Assembly (NCBI RefSeq): GCF_900182745.1 | Contig: NZ_FXTY01000003.1 | Span: 310,001-374,000, forward strand | DNA: 64,000 nt | From: Shimia sagamensis | GTDB taxonomy: Bacteria; Pseudomonadota; Alphaproteobacteria; Rhodobacterales; Rhodobacteraceae | Direction: 5' to 3' | Part shown: positions 42,360 to 50,417 of the stretch, in pieces | Layout of the letters: each line of letters starts with the position of its first letter | Position numbering within the stretch: position 1 is the stretch's first letter | Notes under the pieces: model-generated | The model's input: only the letters and a program-made list of their open reading frames with translations | Told to the model about the DNA's origin: nothing | The model's database searches: none | Made by a program: the position numbers and the translations under genes

Positions 42360-43151
42360 ATGTCTGAACTGATGACCGACCGCCAAATCGACCGCTCGAA
42401 GATGCAAGTCTCCGATGAGGTCGCGATCGAAATCCGCAACATGAACAAGTGGTACGGGTCGTTCCACGTACTGCGGGATATCAATCTCAACGTCAACGAA
42501 GGCGAACGCATTGTGATTGCGGGGCCTTCGGGCTCCGGTAAATCGACGCTGATCCGCTGCATCAACCGTCTGGAAGAGCACCAGTCCGGTGACATCATCG
42601 TGGATGGCACCGAGCTGTCCAGCGATCTCAAGAACATCGACAAGATCCGGTCCGAAGTTGGTATGTGCTTCCAGCACTTCAACCTCTTCCCGCATCTGAC
42701 GATCCTTGAGAACTGCACGCTGGCGCCGATCTGGGTGCGCAAGACGCCTCGTAAAGAGGCCGAAGAAACAGCGATGCACTTCCTTGAGAAGGTGAAGATT
42801 CCGGAGCAGGCCGACAAGTATCCCGGTCAGCTTTCCGGTGGTCAGCAGCAGCGTGTGGCAATTGCCCGCTCGCTCTGTATGAAGCCACGCATCATGTTGT
42901 TTGACGAACCGACGTCGGCGCTTGACCCAGAGATGATCAAAGAGGTGCTCGACACCATGATCGAACTGGCAGAAGAGGGCATGACCATGTTGTGCGTGAC
43001 ACACGAGATGGGGTTTGCCCGTCAGGTTGCGAACCGCGTGATCTTCATGGACCAAGGTCAGATTGTGGAGCAGAATGAGCCGGAAGAGTTCTTCAACAAC
43101 CCGAAGAGCGAACGGACCAAGTTGTTCCTGAGCCAAATCCTGGGTCACTGA
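42360..43151 (+). CDS. bztD: amino-acid ABC transporter ATPase BztD
   Basis: BztD energises the transporter. The 263 residues contain Walker [10 protein letters not shown] (about 57-65), the ABC signature [15 protein letters not shown], Walker [16 protein letters not shown] and the switch histidine in VTHEMGFA. An N-terminal extension of some 25 residues precedes the ATPase core; an in-frame ATG at 42372 is a possible shorter start. Last gene of the operon, followed by a strong terminator. Confidence 0.95.
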   Translation: MSELMTDRQIDRSKMQVSDEVAIEIRNMNKWYGSFHVLRDINLNVNEGERIVIAGPSGSGKSTLIRCINRLEEHQSGDIIVDGTELSSDLKNIDKIRSEVGMCFQHFNLFPHLTILENCTLAPIWVRKTPRKEAEETAMHFLEKVKIPEQADKYPGQLSGGQQQRVAIARSLCMKPRIMLFDEPTSALDPEMIKEVLDTMIELAEEGMTMLCVTHEMGFARQVANRVIFMDQGQIVEQNEPEEFFNNPKSERTKLFLSQILGH

Positions 43152-43172
43152 TCCCAAGCACAGATCAAATAG

Positions 43173-43200
43173 AAGGCCGGGCATCTGCCCGGCCTTTTGC
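43173..43200. terminator. bidirectional terminator between bztD and DUF411 gene
   Basis: AAGGCCGGGC (43173-43182) and GCCCGGCCTT (43187-43196) form a perfect 10-bp stem; T's follow on the plus strand and the minus strand also ends pyrimidine-rich. It serves the convergent genes on both sides. Confidence 0.88.
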
Positions 43201-43202
43201 GT

Positions 43203-43655
43203 TTAGCTATGGCTTTCAAAAACTTCCGTGCAGCCATCAGTGTGGATCAGCAGTGTGTCATAGGGCTCCACCTCTCCGCCCATTTCCATGCCGGGTGACC
43301 CCATGGGCATGCCGGGAACTGTGAGGCCGCGAGCTGTAGGGCGCTCGGCCAGTAGGCGGCGGATGTCGGAAGCGGGTACGTGGCCTTCCACCAGATAGCC
43401 GTCAATCAGGCCGGTGTGGCAGGAGGAGGTTTCATCGGTCAGGCCAAGGCGGGCTTTCATATCCCACAGTTGTTCGTCAGGTATAGCATGGCTTTCTACC
43501 GTGAAACCTTCGGAGCGGAGGTGGTCTTCCCAGGCGCCGCAGCAGCCACAGGTGGGCGACTTCACAACTTTGATAGTGACGTCATCAGCGGCCAGAGCTG
43601 GCAGAGTTGTCAGGGGCAAGCTGGCGGTAGCCAGAAGAAAGGCGCGGCGGTGCAT
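43203..43655 (-). CDS. DUF411 metal-binding-like periplasmic protein
   Basis: The 150-residue protein has a twin-arginine-like or Sec signal (MHRRAFLLATASLPLTTLPA, cleavage near ALA-AD) and the DUF411 core: VVKSPTCGCCGAWEDHLRSE with the CGCC motif, SSCHTGLIDGYLVEGHVPA and the methionine-rich GMPMGSPGMEMGG. Family members are linked to copper handling and appear near copper-resistance genes, which are absent here. A cysteine pair plus methionines fits binding of a soft metal in the periplasm. Confidence 0.85.
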   Translation of the reverse strand: MHRRAFLLATASLPLTTLPALAADDVTIKVVKSPTCGCCGAWEDHLRSEGFTVESHAIPDEQLWDMKARLGLTDETSSCHTGLIDGYLVEGHVPASDIRRLLAERPTARGLTVPGMPMGSPGMEMGGEVEPYDTLLIHTDGCTEVFESHS

Positions 43656-43721
43656 GAAGCTCTCCTATGCGTGGGTTTTGCAAGAGATATGCACTGAGAT
43701 GCGCGTCGGCAATGCGATGGA

Positions 43722-44237
43722 TCAAGCTGAGCGGTTTTGCGCGGCAATCACTTCACGAGGGATGGCAAAATCGATCACAGTTGCGTGGGTGAATTTTGTG
43801 TCAGACCAGCTTGCCGCGTCAAAGTGGAACACGGTGGTGGCGCAGGTGGGGTAATCTGAGAACCGTGGATGTTTGGCGGGTGATTTGGCGAGGAGCTCAG
43901 CAAAATGGGCGATGCCAGGATTATGGCCAACCATTAGAACGGTGTCGGATGTCGCGGACTGCAATACACGGAGCATCACGTCTGGGCTGGCGTGGTACAG
44001 GCTGTCCTCGTACCGGGTATAGGACGTGGGAAGCCCCAGGCGCGTGTAGGTTTCGCGGGTGCGTTCAGCAGTGGAACAAAGCAACTCGTCAGGGAGGTAG
44101 TTGTTTTGTGTCAGCCAGTTGCCCATGGCATCCGCCGAAATGCGACCACGCACATTTAGGACACGCGCGTGATCGGGTTGCATAAAGTCATCCCAGCTTG
44201 ATTTGGCGTGTCGCATCAGAATCAGGGTGCGGCTCAT
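43722..44237 (-). CDS. SixA-like histidine phosphatase
   Basis: The 171-residue protein starts SRTLILMRHAKSSWDD, the RHG-type motif of the histidine phosphatase family, and has VLMVGHNPGIAHFAELL with the second catalytic histidine. SixA in E. coli dephosphorylates the HPt domain of ArcB or the phosphotransferase NPr. The ATG at 44237 overlaps the preceding gene by 4 bases; the frame is open to 44339. Third gene of a minus-strand operon with an Fe-S protein and a sterol desaturase-family protein. Confidence 0.85.
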   Translation of the reverse strand: MSRTLILMRHAKSSWDDFMQPDHARVLNVRGRISADAMGNWLTQNNYLPDELLCSTAERTRETYTRLGLPTSYTRYEDSLYHASPDVMLRVLQSATSDTVLMVGHNPGIAHFAELLAKSPAKHPRFSDYPTCATTVFHFDAASWSDTKFTHATVIDFAIPREVIAAQNRSA

Positions 44238-44860
44238 GGATGAAAGGACCTCATATGTAACGCGGATTGGGCGTCTGTGCGCCCGGACTTGGCCGAGTGT
44301 GGACAGGCGCGTCGGGCAATGCAACCGCGAGACATGCACTCGGAGCCATCTTCCGTGTCCAGGAAGGCATGGCAGGCGGCGACGTTGTAGCCGGTGTCTG
44401 CGCCAAGCGCGTCAACCGGACAGGCGGTGGCGCAGGGGGCCTCACAGGTGAGGCAGGGCGAGGAGGTACCCTGTTGAGGTAAAGGGATTTCTGTTGGCAG
44501 GATGAGGGCGCCGCGCAGGGAAATCATCAGGCCTACTTCGGGGTGTACCATCATGCCCACAGGGCTTTGGAAGAACTGTCCGCTTTCCAAGGCCCAGCGG
44601 ATGAAGGGTGGGTAAGGTGGGCCATCGGACGGGAACCGGCATGTGCCGTCGAAAGCGTTGGCGAGCTCCCCAACGGTGCGCTTGGACCAGCGGTCAACGG
44701 GGTGTTTTTTGCCATCCAGATATTCAGGTGACGCGCTGAGCGCGGCCCAGAACTCCGGACCCGTGCCAAAGAGCACAATGGTTTTGCCGTCCTCATGCAG
44801 CGCTCCCATGGTGAGCAGCCCCGCGTCTGCGGCGGCGGTTTGAATGCTTTCCAACGTCAT
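44234..44860 (-). CDS. ferredoxin-like Fe-S protein
   Basis: The 208-residue protein contains two cysteine clusters: PCLTCEAPCATACPVDAL (C-x2-C-x3-C-x3-C-P, near residues 134-151) and CMSRGCIARRACP (near 175-187), enough for one or two 4Fe-4S centres. The C-terminal layout recalls the ferredoxin part of QueG-like enzymes, but the cobalamin-binding half is not recognised. The ATG at 44860 overlaps the upstream stop (ATGA) and its own stop overlaps the next start in the same way; an in-frame GTG at 44920 is less likely. Function unknown. Confidence 0.72.
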   Translation of the reverse strand: MTLESIQTAAADAGLLTMGALHEDGKTIVLFGTGPEFWAALSASPEYLDGKKHPVDRWSKRTVGELANAFDGTCRFPSDGPPYPPFIRWALESGQFFQSPVGMMVHPEVGLMISLRGALILPTEIPLPQQGTSSPCLTCEAPCATACPVDALGADTGYNVAACHAFLDTEDGSECMSRGCIARRACPHSAKSGRTDAQSALHMRSFHP

Positions 44861-45651
44861 TTTGCGCGGAAGGGGAGGCGTAGACTCCAGGAGAGTTTTG
44901 TGGGGCGTGTGTCCTGCCACTGTAGTCCTATTGCCATCTTATCATGTCCTGCACGTGGTTGCGCGATATAGGTTCCCAGTGCGCGGTCCCAGATCGACAG
45001 GGCAAAGCCATAATTGCTGTCGTGCTCGTCCCGATGCACCGAATGGTGCACACGATGCATGTCCGGCGTGACCAAAACAAGCCGGATCAATCGATCGAGT
45101 TTGGTGGGCAAGCGGATGTTGGCGTGGTTGAACAGTGCGGTGCCGTTGAGCAGGACTTCGAACACCAGCACGGCCAGAGCAGAGGGGCCAAGCAGGTAGA
45201 TCAGGCCAATTTTTAGCAGCATGGACAGGGCAATTTCCACCGGATGGAAGCGAATTGCGGTGGTGACGTCAAAGTCCGGATCAGCGTGATGGACCCGATG
45301 CAAGCGCCAGAGCAGTGGGACTTTGTGGGTGATAAGATGCTGCAACCAAATGGTAAAATCGAGGACAAGTATGGCGAGCAGGAACTCGATTGCGATGGGG
45401 AAGTTCAAAATGTTGAACAGACCCCAACCGTTGGATTGGGCATCGGAGGCTGCGCCCACGGCGAGCAATGGCAAGGCGATGGCCAAAGCGCGTAAGGTGA
45501 GCGTGTTGAGCAGGGAGAGGCCCCAATTGGTCAGCCAGCGGTGGGTTTTGGACCAAGTCAATGAACGCCGTGGTGCAAAAACTTCAACTGCAGAAAGCAG
45601 GGCAAAAAGGCTGAAGAAAACGCAGAGGCGGATCAGAAAGTCGTGTTGCAT
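44857..45651 (-). CDS. sterol desaturase / fatty acid hydroxylase family protein
   Basis: The 264-residue membrane protein has four or five hydrophobic helices and the eight-histidine di-iron motif: HLITHKVP (about 109-116), HRVHHADPDFD (about 119-129) and HRVHHSVHRDEH (about 200-211). Family members hydroxylate or desaturate lipids, sterols or carotenoids using oxygen. The operon also encodes an Fe-S protein that could supply electrons, an attractive but unproved pairing. First gene of the three-gene minus-strand operon. Confidence 0.85.
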   Translation of the reverse strand: MQHDFLIRLCVFFSLFALLSAVEVFAPRRSLTWSKTHRWLTNWGLSLLNTLTLRALAIALPLLAVGAASDAQSNGWGLFNILNFPIAIEFLLAILVLDFTIWLQHLITHKVPLLWRLHRVHHADPDFDVTTAIRFHPVEIALSMLLKIGLIYLLGPSALAVLVFEVLLNGTALFNHANIRLPTKLDRLIRLVLVTPDMHRVHHSVHRDEHDSNYGFALSIWDRALGTYIAQPRAGHDKMAIGLQWQDTRPTKLSWSLRLPFRAK

Positions 45652-45712
45652 TGAGAAGGCATCCTTGCTGATGGCCTCTCAATGTATTTGTTTTTTAGAA
45701 TATGAAAAGGGG

Positions 45713-46576
45713 TTAGTCCGCCCGGATCAACGAGCCTGCACCATGTTCTGTGAACAGCTCAAGCAGGCAGGCGTTGGGCGCGCGGCCATCGAGAATGACC
45801 ACCGCACGGACGCCTTTTTCGATGGCGGACAGTGCGGTTTCGGTCTTGGGGATCATGCCGCCAGCGATCACGCCTTCTTTGGTAAGATCGCGAATTTGTT
45901 GCGCTTTTAGCTCTGTCAAAACTTCGCCTTCACCGTTCTTCACACCGGCAACATCGGTCAGGAGCAACAGGCGATCAGCTTGCAGTGCACTTGCAATGGC
46001 GCCAGCGGCGGTGTCGCCGTTGATGTTGTAAGTTTCGCCATTGCGGCCTGCGCCCAAGGGCGCGATCACCGGAATGGTGTCATTGGCAAAAAGCTCATGC
46101 AGAATCGCCGGGTTCATATCGGCTGGTGTGCCAACAAAACCAAGATCCGGATTGGTCTGATCACAAACAATCAGATTGGCGTCTTTGCCTGACAGGCCCA
46201 CCGCTTTGCCGCCCTGACGGTTGATCGCCTGCACGATGCGCTTGTTCACGACGCCGGACAAAACCATCTCCACCACTTCGACCGTGGCGGCATCCGTCAC
46301 GCGCTTGCCGTTCACAAAATCGGATTTGATTTCAAGACGTTCCAACATCGCGTTGATCATCGGACCACCGCCATGCACGATCACCGGATTGATGCCCACC
46401 TGGCGCATCAGAACCACGTCACGGGCAAAATCATCCATGGCTTCATCAGAGCCCATGGCGTGTCCGCCAAGCTTAATGACCACGGTCGCACCGGTATAGC
46501 GCTGCAGATACGGCAGAGCTTGGGACAGGGTGCGGGCGGTGGCGATCCAATCGCGATTCATTTCTTGTGTCTTCAT
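45713..46576 (-). CDS. argB: acetylglutamate kinase
   Basis: ArgB phosphorylates N-acetylglutamate, the second step of arginine synthesis. The 287 residues include [11 protein letters not shown] (about 31-41), [17 protein letters not shown] (near 67-83) and the nucleotide-binding [20 protein letters not shown]. The ATG at 46576 follows AAGAGG; an in-frame ATG at 46561 is an alternative, and the longer frame to 46693 is not protein-like. It is monocistronic here, with 61 bases to the downstream sterol desaturase-family gene start. Confidence 0.95.
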   Translation of the reverse strand: MKTQEMNRDWIATARTLSQALPYLQRYTGATVVIKLGGHAMGSDEAMDDFARDVVLMRQVGINPVIVHGGGPMINAMLERLEIKSDFVNGKRVTDAATVEVVEMVLSGVVNKRIVQAINRQGGKAVGLSGKDANLIVCDQTNPDLGFVGTPADMNPAILHELFANDTIPVIAPLGAGRNGETYNINGDTAAGAIASALQADRLLLLTDVAGVKNGEGEVLTELKAQQIRDLTKEGVIAGGMIPKTETALSAIEKGVRAVVILDGRAPNACLLELFTEHGAGSLIRAD

Positions 46577-46690
46577 GTTGCTGGCCTCTTTGTCAGAGCG
46601 TGTTAACCGCTCTTTAGAGAAGTGCCAAGATGTACTGGAGAAATGACGTGCCGATTTGGTAAAAAACTGCCAAATTAACCCGATATGGAA

Positions 46691-46741
46691 CATCGGTATT
46701 GCGTCGGTATCACGACTGTTTTGCAGAGGTGCGGGTTCTGT
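46691..46741. repeat. dispersed repeat, copy B
   Basis: Second copy of the element at 12226-12276, about 80 percent identical and also preceded by TTAACCCG. It lies between argB and the downstream monooxygenase gene end. A TTAACCAT half-site like that bound by CtrA follows at about 46741. Confidence 0.6.
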
Positions 46742-46754
46742 TAACCATATTTCC

Positions 46755-47075
46755 TTAACGCACCTGCACGGGGGATCCGATGGACGGTGTGAAGTGAGGC
46801 GTGAGTTCTTTGATCACCAGATCGGTGACGCCGTCCTCAAACAGGTCTTGGAAAGTGTGCAGGGCCTCACTGTTGAGAAAGGTCTGCCAATCTCGGCGTG
46901 TTTCCCAGCGGTGAAACAGGATGAATTGCCCAGGGTCGTCGGTGCCGGTGTGGATGTCAAAGCGCAGGCAGTTTTGGTCGTTTAGGACACGTTGAGCCAA
47001 CTCCAGCAAACCGGTGCGCACGCGCGCCCGGTGTGGTGAAGGAAGGTAGAAAGACACCATGATGGTTACTGACAT
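46755..47075 (-). CDS. antibiotic biosynthesis monooxygenase (ABM) domain protein
   Basis: The 106-residue protein fits the dimeric ABM fold: [50 protein letters not shown] and [17 protein letters not shown] are its strands and helices. The W-E-T-R after a strand and the following helix are typical. Such small proteins include quinol monooxygenase YgiN and heme-degrading enzymes; the exact reaction is not shown. It is a single gene between rnpA and argB. Confidence 0.75.
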   Translation of the reverse strand: MSVTIMVSFYLPSPHRARVRTGLLELAQRVLNDQNCLRFDIHTGTDDPGQFILFHRWETRRDWQTFLNSEALHTFQDLFEDGVTDLVIKELTPHFTPSIGSPVQVR

Positions 47076-47227
47076 CGCAAGGCCTGTGCCGATTCTTAAA
47101 TGGCTTTTGTTTCGGGCATAGGTTGCGCTTCAAAAAATTACTTAACAATGAAAGAGAGTGGTAAGGGGGGGCAACTAAGACGAGACAATTTGACCGATGT
47201 TCAAATTGGCGACGTCGGCGCGACGGG

Positions 47228-47674
47228 TCAGTTACGCGGGGTGTGTAATTTCCTGAGCGCCCATTTGAGATCACCCTGTAGGGCCAAGAATTCGCGGATG
47301 GCGGTGGCGTCTTTGCGCCCAATCAACACATAGTCCCAACCGGGTTTGCCATGGTCTGGAAGAATCGCGCGGGCCACTTCGCGCATCCGGCGTTTGGCGC
47401 GGTTGCGGGCGACGGCGTTGCCAACTTTTTTGGAACAGGTGAAGCCCACGCGTACAAGCGATGGATCAACGGCTTCATCGTCGCGGCGCTTGCGGGCCTG
47501 GATCATCATCGCCTTGGTGCCCTGTTTGCGGGCGCGGGAGGCGGCAAGAAAGTCACTGCGTTTTTTCAGGACGGGCAGCGAGGCGTCCGCTTTGGCGTCA
47601 AGACAAACGGAAACCGCCGGAGACGATGTCCCGTTGGTGGCTGTGCCATCCGTTGGGGTCTCCGGCGGTGTCAT
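47228..47674 (-). CDS. rnpA: ribonuclease P protein component
   Basis: RnpA assists the RNase P RNA in maturing the 5' ends of tRNAs. The 148-residue protein has the signature VRVGFTCSKKVGNAVARNRA and KRRMRE (about 82-107) in the RNR motif. The first 35 residues form an extension (TPPETPTDGTATNGTSS) rich in threonine, longer than the 119 residues of E. coli RnpA but seen in relatives. It lies 21 bases after rpmH, as usual. yidC, which often follows, is missing from this spot. Confidence 0.93.
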   Translation of the reverse strand: MTPPETPTDGTATNGTSSPAVSVCLDAKADASLPVLKKRSDFLAASRARKQGTKAMMIQARKRRDDEAVDPSLVRVGFTCSKKVGNAVARNRAKRRMREVARAILPDHGKPGWDYVLIGRKDATAIREFLALQGDLKWALRKLHTPRN

Positions 47675-47695
47675 TCCGTCAAACGGTCGGTGAGC

Positions 47696-47830
47696 TTATG
47701 CGCTCAGCGACTTACGACCGCGTGCGCGGCGTGCGTTCAGGATTTTGCGGCCAGCTTTGGTGGCCATGCGCGCACGGAAACCGTGGCGGCGTTTACGAAC
47801 CAGGTTCGAAGGTTGGTAGGTGCGTTTCAT
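47696..47830 (-). CDS. rpmH: 50S ribosomal protein L34
   Basis: The 44-residue protein translated from the minus strand reads [20 protein letters not shown], then [20 protein letters not shown] and SLSA, which is full-length L34. It is too short for many gene finders. A promoter-like element at 47904-47932 and a leader of about 70 bases precede it. It forms the conserved rpmH-rnpA pair. Confidence 0.97.
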
Positions 47831-47895
47831 CGCTCCGTCTCCGTCATGTTGTTTCAGCGGGCCTCGGCGCGAGATTCGCGAAGCCTATCTATTCG

Positions 47896-47907
47896 AAGAC
47901 CGGTCTT
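47896..47907. promoter_or_regulatory. palindrome at the rpmH transcription start
   Basis: AAGACCGGTCTT is a perfect 12-base palindrome that overlaps the -10 region and probable start point of the rpmH promoter. It could be a repressor site or form a short RNA 5' hairpin. Confidence 0.35.
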
Positions 47908-47932
47908 TAGACCTGCCTGCAGAATAAGTCAA
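47904..47932 (-). promoter_or_regulatory. sigma70-like promoter for rpmH-rnpA
   Basis: On the minus strand TTGACT (47932-47927) and TAAAGA (47909-47904) are 17 bases apart, about 75 bases before the rpmH start. Confidence 0.6.
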
Positions 47933-48236
47933 ACGTCAGATGCGGGATTCTTGGCAAAAAGGCAATGGCAAGGACGGAAAGAAAGCAATTGAGGAGAGGC
48001 TTCCTTTAATACAGGGGCATTTTGCGTGGTTTGGTGCCTTTCAAAGGGGCTTCTGAAACAATACGCGGCTTTTGGAGCGACTTACAGGCGGCAATATTAC
48101 AGGTCTCTTGCTCCATTGTTACGGTTAACCAAGAATCGCTCACAAAACGTGGTGTTACGATCAAGCGCCCGTGAGGTCTCTGTTGTTTTATCGGTCCGTC
48201 AGCCATGTTGGAGAGAGACCAAGAAACGGATCAAAG

Positions 48237-48977
48237 ATGTCGGACGTGACGGATACACCTCAAGAAACCAAATCAAAATGGGCGCGCATGTTGCCGCTGG
48301 TGGCGCTTGTTGTGGGCGCTGTGCTTGGTGCGTATGCGCTGGGAGATTACCTGAGTTTTGAAGCGCTGCGAGACAATCGCGAGGTGTTGATTGCTTATCG
48401 GGATGCGCATTATGCGTTGGCGGTGGTGGTGTTCATGGCGATCTATGTGGTGATTGCCGGATTTTCGTTGCCTGGGGCTACTATTGCCACGCTGACCGGC
48501 GGCTTTTTGTTTGGCACCTTTCCGGGCGTGCTGTTCAACGTCGGTGCCGCGACGATTGGGGCCACGGTGGTGTTTTTGGCCGCACGTTGGGGGTTGGGCG
48601 ACCGATTGGCGGCAAAGATGGACGCCGGCGAGGGTAAGATAAAAGCCATCAAAGACGGGATTGATGAGAACCAGTGGTCGATGCTGTTCATCATCCGGTT
48701 GGTGCCACTGGTGCCGTTCTTTGTGGCAAACCTGATCCCTGCGCTCGTGGGGGTGTCGCTGTGGCGTTACGTGGTGTCGACCTTCCTTGGCATTATTCCT
48801 GGCGGGTTGGTTTATACGTCGGTGGGTGCTGGCCTAGGTGAGGTGTTTGCGCGGGGTGAGACGCCGGATCTGGGCATCATCTTTGAGCCACATGTGCTGT
48901 TGCCCATCCTCGGCTTAGCGGCGCTGGCGTTCCTGCCGGTGGTGCTGAAACTCATTCGCGGCAAAGAGGCGCTGTAA
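48237..48977 (+). CDS. TVP38/TMEM64 (DedA-like) membrane protein
   Basis: The 246-residue protein has about six hydrophobic segments and the family motifs FSLPGATIATLTGGFLFGTFPG (re-entrant loop, about 79-99) and FIIRLVPLVPFFVANLIPALVG (about 151-172) with the conserved R and P residues. DedA-superfamily proteins move lipids or ions across the membrane; the precise role is unknown. The ATG at 48237 begins MSDVTDTPQETKSKW. The next gene follows after 3 bases, a pairing repeatedly seen with mercuric-reductase-like flavoproteins. Confidence 0.87.
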   Translation: MSDVTDTPQETKSKWARMLPLVALVVGAVLGAYALGDYLSFEALRDNREVLIAYRDAHYALAVVVFMAIYVVIAGFSLPGATIATLTGGFLFGTFPGVLFNVGAATIGATVVFLAARWGLGDRLAAKMDAGEGKIKAIKDGIDENQWSMLFIIRLVPLVPFFVANLIPALVGVSLWRYVVSTFLGIIPGGLVYTSVGAGLGEVFARGETPDLGIIFEPHVLLPILGLAALAFLPVVLKLIRGKEAL

Positions 48978-48980
48978 ATC

Positions 48981-50399
48981 ATGGAACAGATCAAGACGGA
49001 TGTGCTGGTCATCGGGGCTGGCTCTGGTGGGTTGTCTGTGGCGGCGGGTGCGGCGCAAATGGGCGCGCGCGTGGTGCTGCTTGAGGGCCATAAGATGGGC
49101 GGCGATTGCCTGAACTTTGGCTGTGTGCCGAGCAAAGCGTTGTTGGCGAGTGCCAAGATGGCGCATCAGCAGACCAAGGCAAATGCGTTTGGCGTGTCCG
49201 ATCAGGTGCCGCAGGTGGACTATGCGGCGGCCAAGGCGCATGTGGCCGATGTGATATCGCAGATCGAACCGATGGACAGCGTGGAGCGGTTTGAAGGCTT
49301 TGGCGTGCGGGTCATTCAGGAATACGGGCATTTCATCAGCCCGTCGGTGGTGCAGGCCGGGGATCATCAAATCACGGCACGGCGGGTGGTGATTGCCACA
49401 GGGTCCAGTCCGCTGGTGCCGCCGATTCCCGGTTTGGATCAGGTCGACTACCTGACCAATGAAACGCTGTTTGAGATGACAGAGACGCCGGAGCATCTGT
49501 TGATCATTGGGGGCGGTCCCATTGGTATGGAGATGGCGCAGGCGCATGTGCGGTTGGGCATCAAGGTCACGGTGATCGAAGGCGCCAAGGCGCTGGGGCG
49601 CGATGATCCGGAGATGGCGGCGATTGTGCTGGAGCGGCTGCGCGGTGAAGGCGTGGAGATTGCCGAAGATGCGATGGCAAAGGCGGTGACGCAAAAAGAC
49701 GGCGTGATCACTGTGGAGGCGCAGGATGGGCGCAGCTTTGGCGGGTCCCATCTGTTGGTGGCTGTGGGACGCAAGGCCAATATGGGGCGCCTCAATCTGG
49801 AAGCAGCGGGTATTGAGACCCATAAGGCAGGCATCACCGTGGACGCCTCGCTGAAGACATCCAATAAGAAGGTTTATGCGATTGGCGATGTCGCGGGGGG
49901 CGCTCAGTTTACCCATGTGGCAGGCTATCAGGCGGGGATGATCATCCGCTCGATGTTGTTTGGACTGCCGGCGAAGGCGCGCACAGATCACATTCCTTAT
50001 GCGACCTACACAGACCCAGAGCTGGCGCAGGTTGGATTAACCGAGGCAGAGGCGCGGGCGCAATATGGCGACAAGCTCACCGTGACGCGGTTTGAGAGCC
50101 ATCACAACGACCGGCTGATTGCTGAGCGCAATGCCTATGGGCTGATCAAAGCGATGGTGGTGAAAGGACGGCCTGTTGGCGTGTCAATTGTGGGGCCGCA
50201 GGCGGGGGAACTTGTTAACCTGTGGTCGCTGGTCATTGCCAATAAGCTGAAGATGAGCGCGGTTGCTGGCATGGTGTCGCCTTACCCAACGGTGGGAGAA
50301 ATTAACAAGCGGGTTGCAGGGGCCTATTTCTCTCCCCAACTGTTTGATAATCCTAAGGTGAAACGGGTGGTTGGCTTGGTGCAACGCTGGCTGCCGTAA
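48981..50399 (+). CDS. pyridine nucleotide-disulfide oxidoreductase (mercuric reductase/Lpd-like)
   Basis: The 472-residue flavoprotein has an FAD-binding start DVLVIGAGSGGLSVAAGAA, the redox-active disulfide GGDCLNFGCVPSKALL (Cys43 and Cys48), the NAD(P)H motif LLIIGGGPIGMEMAQAHVRLG, and the C-terminal dimer domain with VGEINKRVAG in place of the usual HAHPTLSE-type active-site segment. That replaced segment lacks the catalytic His-Glu pair of lipoyl dehydrogenase, so a different substrate is likely. It lacks the extra C-terminal cysteine pair of true MerA. Coupled to the membrane protein upstream. Confidence 0.82.
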   Translation: MEQIKTDVLVIGAGSGGLSVAAGAAQMGARVVLLEGHKMGGDCLNFGCVPSKALLASAKMAHQQTKANAFGVSDQVPQVDYAAAKAHVADVISQIEPMDSVERFEGFGVRVIQEYGHFISPSVVQAGDHQITARRVVIATGSSPLVPPIPGLDQVDYLTNETLFEMTETPEHLLIIGGGPIGMEMAQAHVRLGIKVTVIEGAKALGRDDPEMAAIVLERLRGEGVEIAEDAMAKAVTQKDGVITVEAQDGRSFGGSHLLVAVGRKANMGRLNLEAAGIETHKAGITVDASLKTSNKKVYAIGDVAGGAQFTHVAGYQAGMIIRSMLFGLPAKARTDHIPYATYTDPELAQVGLTEAEARAQYGDKLTVTRFESHHNDRLIAERNAYGLIKAMVVKGRPVGVSIVGPQAGELVNLWSLVIANKLKMSAVAGMVSPYPTVGEINKRVAGAYFSPQLFDNPKVKRVVGLVQRWLP

Positions 50400-50417
50400 C
50401 CAGAACGGTCGCGAAAC

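Larger units (their letters stand above)
47831..48236. other. divergent intergenic region between rpmH and the TVP38 gene
   Basis: These 406 bases separate divergent genes. They hold the rpmH promoter and a 12-base perfect palindrome at 47896-47907. No protein-like frame is supported. The plus-strand half has TTAACCA near 48125 but no clear promoter for the TVP38 gene. Confidence 0.5.

Noticed and set aside
41688..43184. 498-residue minus-strand open frame over bztC and bztD
   Set aside because: Antisense to two certain transporter genes; histidine- and arginine-rich composition typical of a shadow.
48915..49991. 358-residue minus-strand open frame over the flavoprotein gene
   Set aside because: Antisense shadow with low-complexity His/Arg content.
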